Shown here piece by piece: positions 60,699 to 64,000 of a stretch of DNA of 64,000 nucleotides. Every line of letters starts with the position of its first letter. Position 1 is the stretch's first letter. The notes under the pieces were generated by a model, which did no database searches, was not told where the DNA came from, and saw nothing but the letters and a program-made list of their open reading frames with translations. A program made the translations under genes and the position numbers. Source of the DNA: Bacteroidales bacterium (GTDB taxonomy: Bacteria > Bacteroidota > Bacteroidia > Bacteroidales > UBA932); contig JAHHQQ010000002.1 in NCBI GenBank assembly GCA_020026275.1, positions 123,436 through 187,435 on the forward strand, in the 5' to 3' direction.

Positions 60699-60736
60699 GT
60701 TTAACTTTGCAATCTTATTCAGACTTCCCTCTTTCC

Positions 60737-60776
60737 TATAACAAATTTCAAACCTTGTTATAGGAAATTTGTTATA
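60737..60776. promoter_or_regulatory. Three copies of TTGTTATA (one inverted) before aspA
   Basis: TATAACAA at 60737-60744, TTGTTATA at 60755-60762 and again at 60769-60776 (14 nt apart). The first pairs with either of the others: CCTATAACAA / TTGTTATAGG (10 bp), or TATAACAAATTTC / GAAATTTGTTATA (13 bp). This is the pattern of a multi-site operator or of two mutually exclusive hairpins. It lies 8 nt before the -7 box of aspA. Confidence 0.55.
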
Positions 60777-60783
60777 ATTAATA

Positions 60784-60791
60784 TATATTTG
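60784..60791 (+). promoter_or_regulatory. -7 box for aspA
   Basis: TATATTTG matches TAnnTTTG, about 30 nt before the ATG. No -33 TTTG at the usual distance; the repeat cluster fills that space, so activation by a bound factor is possible. Confidence 0.55.
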
Positions 60792-60820
60792 AAGATACTT
60801 ACTTTAAAACTATAATTTAA

Positions 60821-62239
60821 ATGGACTCAGCTAATTACAGAATTGAATCTGACCTCTTGGGAGAGTTGGAGGTTCCAGTTGATGCTTATTACGGTGTGCA
60901 GACGCAGAGAGCATTGAACAATTATCATGTTTCTGCTAATCATATGAGTGATTATCCAGATTTTGTCGTTTCCATCGCTTATGTCAAATGGGCGGCGGCT
61001 CTTGCTAACGAGGAATTGGGGGCACTGCCACATGATGTCGCTCAAGCAATTGCCGCGGCATGCAAGGAAATTGTGGAAGGAGCGTTTGTGGATCAGTTTC
61101 CGATTGACATGATGCAGGGGGGAGCCGGTACTTCTGTCAATATGAATGCCAATGAGGTAATTGCCAACAGGGCGCTTGAATTGATGGGACACAAGAAGGG
61201 TGAATACAAATTCTGTTCTCCAAATGATCATGTGAACTGCGCACAGTCCACCAATGATGCTTATCCTACGGCGATCAAATATACTTTTATAAGAATGAAC
61301 AAGAAACTGGTCGCCAATCTTGCGAAGCTCATTGAAGCATTATCCAAGAAAGGGAAAGAGTATGAAAACATCATCAAGATGGGACGTACCCAACTTCAAG
61401 ATGCTGTTCCAATGACTGCCGGTCAGGAATTCATGGCCTTTGCACATTCACTCGAAAAGGAGATAGAGAATTTGAATTGCAATGCGGCAATGTTGCATGA
61501 GATCAATATGGGAGGTACTGCCATCGGTACCGGCATCAATGCTGTGCCTGGTTTCTCAGAACTGTGCACTCAGAAGATGACGGAACTTTGCGGTGACAAA
61601 ATGGAGCTGGCGGCTGATTTGGTGGAGGCGACTCCTGATACAGCAGATTATGTTTCTTATTCCGGTGCATTGAAGAGATTGGCTGTCAAACTTTCCAAAA
61701 TCTGCAACGATCTTCGTCTTATGGGTTCCGGTCCATGCTGCGGTTTGCATGAGATCAATTTGCCGCCAATGGCCCCAGGTTCATCTATCATGCCAGGAAA
61801 AGTCAATCCTGTTATTCCTGAGGTGACCAATCAGGTTTGCTTCAAGGTGATAGGCAATGATACTGCTATCATGATGGCCGCAGAGGCCGGTCAGCTTCAG
61901 TTGAATGTGATGGAACCGGTCATTACAGAATGTTTGATTGAAAGCATCTCCTGGTTGACCAATGTCATCGATATTCTCAGAGTGAAATGCATCGAAGGTA
62001 TCACCATCAACAAGGAACGTTGCGAGGAGATGGTCAAGCACAGTATCGGAATTGTCACGGCCCTTAACCCTTACATAGGATACAAGACTAGTACCAAGGT
62101 GGCAAAGGAAGCTTTGGCAACAGGTAAATCAGTCTATGACATCGTGCTTGAGAATGGTATCATGACCAAAGAGAAGCTGGATGAGGCTCTTGACCCTAAA
62201 CATATGGTCGAATCCCACGATTATACCAAGGATAGATAA
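60821..62239 (+). CDS. aspA: Aspartate ammonia-lyase
   Basis: Converts L-aspartate to fumarate and ammonia; in anaerobic Bacteroidales it feeds the fumarate-to-succinate branch. The fumarase/aspartase superfamily signature GSSIMPGKVNP (near 322) is present, as are the QGGAGTSVNMNANEV and AQSTNDAYPTA blocks. The protein start is MDSANYRIESDLLGE. Length (472 aa) is typical of aspartase rather than fumarase C. Single-gene unit with its own promoter and terminator. Confidence 0.96.
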   Translation: MDSANYRIESDLLGELEVPVDAYYGVQTQRALNNYHVSANHMSDYPDFVVSIAYVKWAAALANEELGALPHDVAQAIAAACKEIVEGAFVDQFPIDMMQGGAGTSVNMNANEVIANRALELMGHKKGEYKFCSPNDHVNCAQSTNDAYPTAIKYTFIRMNKKLVANLAKLIEALSKKGKEYENIIKMGRTQLQDAVPMTAGQEFMAFAHSLEKEIENLNCNAAMLHEINMGGTAIGTGINAVPGFSELCTQKMTELCGDKMELAADLVEATPDTADYVSYSGALKRLAVKLSKICNDLRLMGSGPCCGLHEINLPPMAPGSSIMPGKVNPVIPEVTNQVCFKVIGNDTAIMMAAEAGQLQLNVMEPVITECLIESISWLTNVIDILRVKCIEGITINKERCEEMVKHSIGIVTALNPYIGYKTSTKVAKEALATGKSVYDIVLENGIMTKEKLDEALDPKHMVESHDYTKDR

Positions 62240-62262
62240 TTCCTGAAAGGGGACAAATGATG

Positions 62263-62297
62263 AAAGAGCGGAAATCATGCGGTTTCCGCTCTTTTTT
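62263..62297 (+). terminator. Bidirectional terminator between aspA and the GNAT gene
   Basis: 12-bp perfect stem AAAGAGCGGAAA / TTTCCGCTCTTT with an 8-nt loop, T run after and A run before. The GNAT stop is 2 nt to the right. Confidence 0.92.
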
Positions 62298-62298
62298 G

Positions 62299-62838
62299 TC
62301 AGTATGCTTCCATTTTTAAGAAGTCTTCTCCAAATGTATGCACTTTCCCTTTGGGCTGAAAGCCGATGGAAGCATAATAGCGCATAAGATTGGGTTTGAT
62401 TTCATCTACCAGAAGTGTGATTTTTTCATATCCTTTTTGCCTGCCCAGTTCAATGCCGTCAAGCAGCAACTTCTTGCCCAATCCAAGACCACGGAATTTT
62501 GGGAGAAAGGCAATGCTGTCCAAGTAGAATTCTCCTGGAACCGTTTCATCAGGATTGGTTTCTAAATTTATTCCGAAGGAATCCTTGATGATTCCAAAAG
62601 TTTTGGTGCGGAATGCCTTATAGTCTTCGCCTCTGTAGGCGACGATACATCCTGCGTTTTCTCCGTCTATTTCACAAATTCGGGCATTGCGCCAGCTGTA
62701 AAGCGTATCGTCCAGACGGCAGATGCCGGAAGCTCGTCTCAAGTTTTTGGAGGTCGGTTCAATATCGATGGCAGTCAAAACAGTCCACGCTACAAATTCT
62801 GCATCCTCAAAAGAGGCGTCTCTGATGATTGTCTTCAT
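62299..62838 (-). CDS. GNAT-family N-acetyltransferase
   Basis: 179-aa acetyl-CoA-dependent transferase. The acetyl-CoA loop is FRGLGLGKKLLLDGIELG (R/Q-x-x-G-x-G/A), after the LDSIAFLPKF strand; the C-terminal RYYASIGFQPKGK is the usual GNAT ending. Substrate unknown. I chose the ATG at 62838 (MKTIIRDASFEDAEF), a perfect GNAT N-terminus; an upstream start at 62904 overlaps the permease end. Confidence 0.88.
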   Translation of the reverse strand: MKTIIRDASFEDAEFVAWTVLTAIDIEPTSKNLRRASGICRLDDTLYSWRNARICEIDGENAGCIVAYRGEDYKAFRTKTFGIIKDSFGINLETNPDETVPGEFYLDSIAFLPKFRGLGLGKKLLLDGIELGRQKGYEKITLLVDEIKPNLMRYYASIGFQPKGKVHTFGEDFLKMEAY

Positions 62839-62900
62839 ATTATGATAATTTATAGTATTTTCAATATAATCAGATTTTTGAGATTCTCCATCATTACGAG

Positions 62901-63794
62901 TCAATTTTTTTTACCTGACAAAATCAAGAGCATGACTGCCGCCACGCAGATGATTGCGCCGATAAGAATATTGGTCGTAAATGGCTCTGAGAAAAAGAGG
63001 GTTCCAATCAGAATGGCCGTAATCGGTTCTGCTACACCCATAACGGATGTTTTGGTCGGGCCGATGTGTTTGGTAGAGAAAGCCAGTGCCCAGAGAGAGA
63101 GCATGGTCGGGAAAATGGCCAGAGATATCAGACTCATCCAGTCCCTTGCGGTAGAGATTCCTTCTGTAAAAGTGCCACCTTCCATCAATTTGTAGAGAAG
63201 TACCAAAATGCTGCCGAAAGTTAATGCGTAAAAGGTAATTGTATTTGCCGGAATGGAATGCAATCTGTGGGATCGGTTGATAATGACCAGATATAGGGTA
63301 TAGCTAAGTGATGATAATACAGCCAGTACAATTCCGAATATATTGATATCATACGTGCCAGAAGGCATGCAGAGAATCAGTACGCCGCACATGGTCATGA
63401 TGATGGATACCCATGTCTGCCAATTGGGATATTCTTTGAGACAGAGCATCATGAGTGCAGTGAATACTGGATATAGATAGATCAGGGTAGTTGCCAGTCC
63501 TGATGGAATGAAATTGTAGGATTCAAAGAGAAGAATGCTGGAACCTGCAAACAAGAAGCCCAATACAACCAGCATTTTCATTTGTTTCCAATTAATCTTG
63601 ATTCTTTTCCGGCCAAGCATCATAATTATGGCCATAATGAGGGTCGCTATGAAATAGCGGAAGACCAACATGGTCGAGACACTAACTCCGTGGCCTAGAA
63701 GTGGCTTTGCGAAAAGCGGGTTCATGCCATAAGAAGCTCCAGCCAGGAGGCCGGCAAGGTATCCGGCAGCATTGTTTCTAGAAAAAGTACTCAC
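62901..63794 (-). CDS. EamA-family (DMT) permease, GTG start
   Basis: 297-aa inner-membrane permease, about ten helices in two repeats: AAGYLAGLLAGASYGMNPLF ... SGLATTLIYLYPVFTALMMLCLKEYP, then the second repeat with LSYTLYLVIINRSH and TSVMGVAEPITAILIGTLFFSEP. Not the same subgroup as the permease at 34149. The frame opens with GTG at 63794; the next ATG is 24 codons later and would lose most of helix 1. Substrate unknown. Gap to the GNAT gene 62 bp. Confidence 0.85.
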   Translation of the reverse strand: MSTFSRNNAAGYLAGLLAGASYGMNPLFAKPLLGHGVSVSTMLVFRYFIATLIMAIIMMLGRKRIKINWKQMKMLVVLGFLFAGSSILLFESYNFIPSGLATTLIYLYPVFTALMMLCLKEYPNWQTWVSIIMTMCGVLILCMPSGTYDINIFGIVLAVLSSLSYTLYLVIINRSHRLHSIPANTITFYALTFGSILVLLYKLMEGGTFTEGISTARDWMSLISLAIFPTMLSLWALAFSTKHIGPTKTSVMGVAEPITAILIGTLFFSEPFTTNILIGAIICVAAVMLLILSGKKN

Positions 63795-63847
63795 TACTTG
63801 ACTATTTTTTAATGATTTCTTTACAAAACAGTATTGTAAAAAGCCCG

Positions 63848-63855
63848 CAAATATA
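63848..63855 (-). promoter_or_regulatory. -7 box for the EamA permease
   Basis: TATATTTG on the minus strand, about 54 nt before the GTG start; no -33 TTTG at standard spacing. Confidence 0.45.
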
Positions 63856-63914
63856 TCAAATTCCTTTTAAATGAACAGTTTCATCAAAAAAAATCTAATT
63901 TTTAATAATTATAA

Positions 63915-63945
63915 TTTGGAAATTTCAGGACAAGTTGTATATTTG
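63915..63945 (+). promoter_or_regulatory. Consensus promoter reading out of the window's right edge
   Basis: TTTG at 63915-63918, 19 nt, TATATTTG at 63938-63945, followed by CATCC. Full consensus. The gene it drives starts beyond base 64000; the remaining 55 nt hold no ATG with a plausible open frame. Confidence 0.75.
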
Positions 63946-64000
63946 CATCCGGATTTCACCTAATTTAGAATAATTCAAAATTGGAAACGAAACGAAAGAC

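Overview
The window is a contiguous stretch of a Bacteroidota chromosome, almost certainly order Bacteroidales. Three things point there. The proteins include families typical of that group: NigD-like, PCMD and DUF5686 proteins, a golvesin-domain amidase, an OmpA-like porin, ATP-dependent PEP carboxykinase and an HI0933-type flavoprotein. Most promoters match the Bacteroidota consensus TTTG-N19-21-TAnnTTTG. Ribosome binding sites are weak or absent at most genes. I see no rRNA, tRNA, CRISPR array, insertion sequence or prophage. Nothing here supports a genus-level call. Most of the window is chromosomal housekeeping, and the unusual content is in details of single proteins and intergenic structures.

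Layout. 1-2.2 kb: a LysM glucosaminidase (cut by the left edge) and the lytic transglycosylase MltG. 2.3-6.7 kb (minus): a long RelA/SpoT protein with a degenerate hydrolase site, and UvrB. 6.8-10 kb: agmatine deiminase, N-carbamoylputrescine amidase and PurT, converging on a HAD phosphatase. 11-16.2 kb: an AMP-forming acyl-CoA synthetase, HtpG and an OmpA-like porin with a perfect promoter. 16.2-16.6 kb: a gene-free convergent region packed with inverted repeats. 16.6-19.1 kb (minus): NigD-like lipoprotein, ECF sigma factor, and a membrane-anchored protein ending in a beta-barrel. 19.4-27.4 kb (minus): degenerate M28 peptidase, MsbA-type ABC exporter, CBM9-like protein, large amidase-like exoprotein and cysteine desulfidase.

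27.5-42 kb: TPR protein and WalJ-type metallo-hydrolase, converging on pckA; then RecQ, an EamA permease, a small HsdR-N nuclease-fold protein, a tRNA nucleotidyltransferase, a Xer recombinase overlapping hpf, holA, and a NatAB-type ABC transporter. 42-51.5 kb (minus): a co-oriented set that looks like a small glycan-use locus without SusC/SusD (PCMD lipoprotein, beta-barrel, sodium:solute symporter, HAD phosphatase, GltD-like flavoprotein, esterase, NahK-like sugar kinase, GH29 alpha-L-fucosidase lipoprotein). 51.6-60.7 kb: M23 lipoprotein, YhhN protein, DUF5686 outer-membrane protein, GlcNAc-kinase-like ATPase, HI0933 flavoprotein, a CDP-alcohol phosphatidyltransferase/PlsC-like pair, RidA. 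60.7-64 kb: aspartase behind a triple-repeat element, a GNAT acetyltransferase, a second EamA permease, and a consensus promoter firing out of the right edge.

I did not find a convincing new multi-gene system. The best candidates for follow-up are the structured region at 16.23-16.58 kb, the sigma/anti-sigma-barrel operon, the hydrolase-dead alarmone synthetase, and the repeat cluster before aspA.
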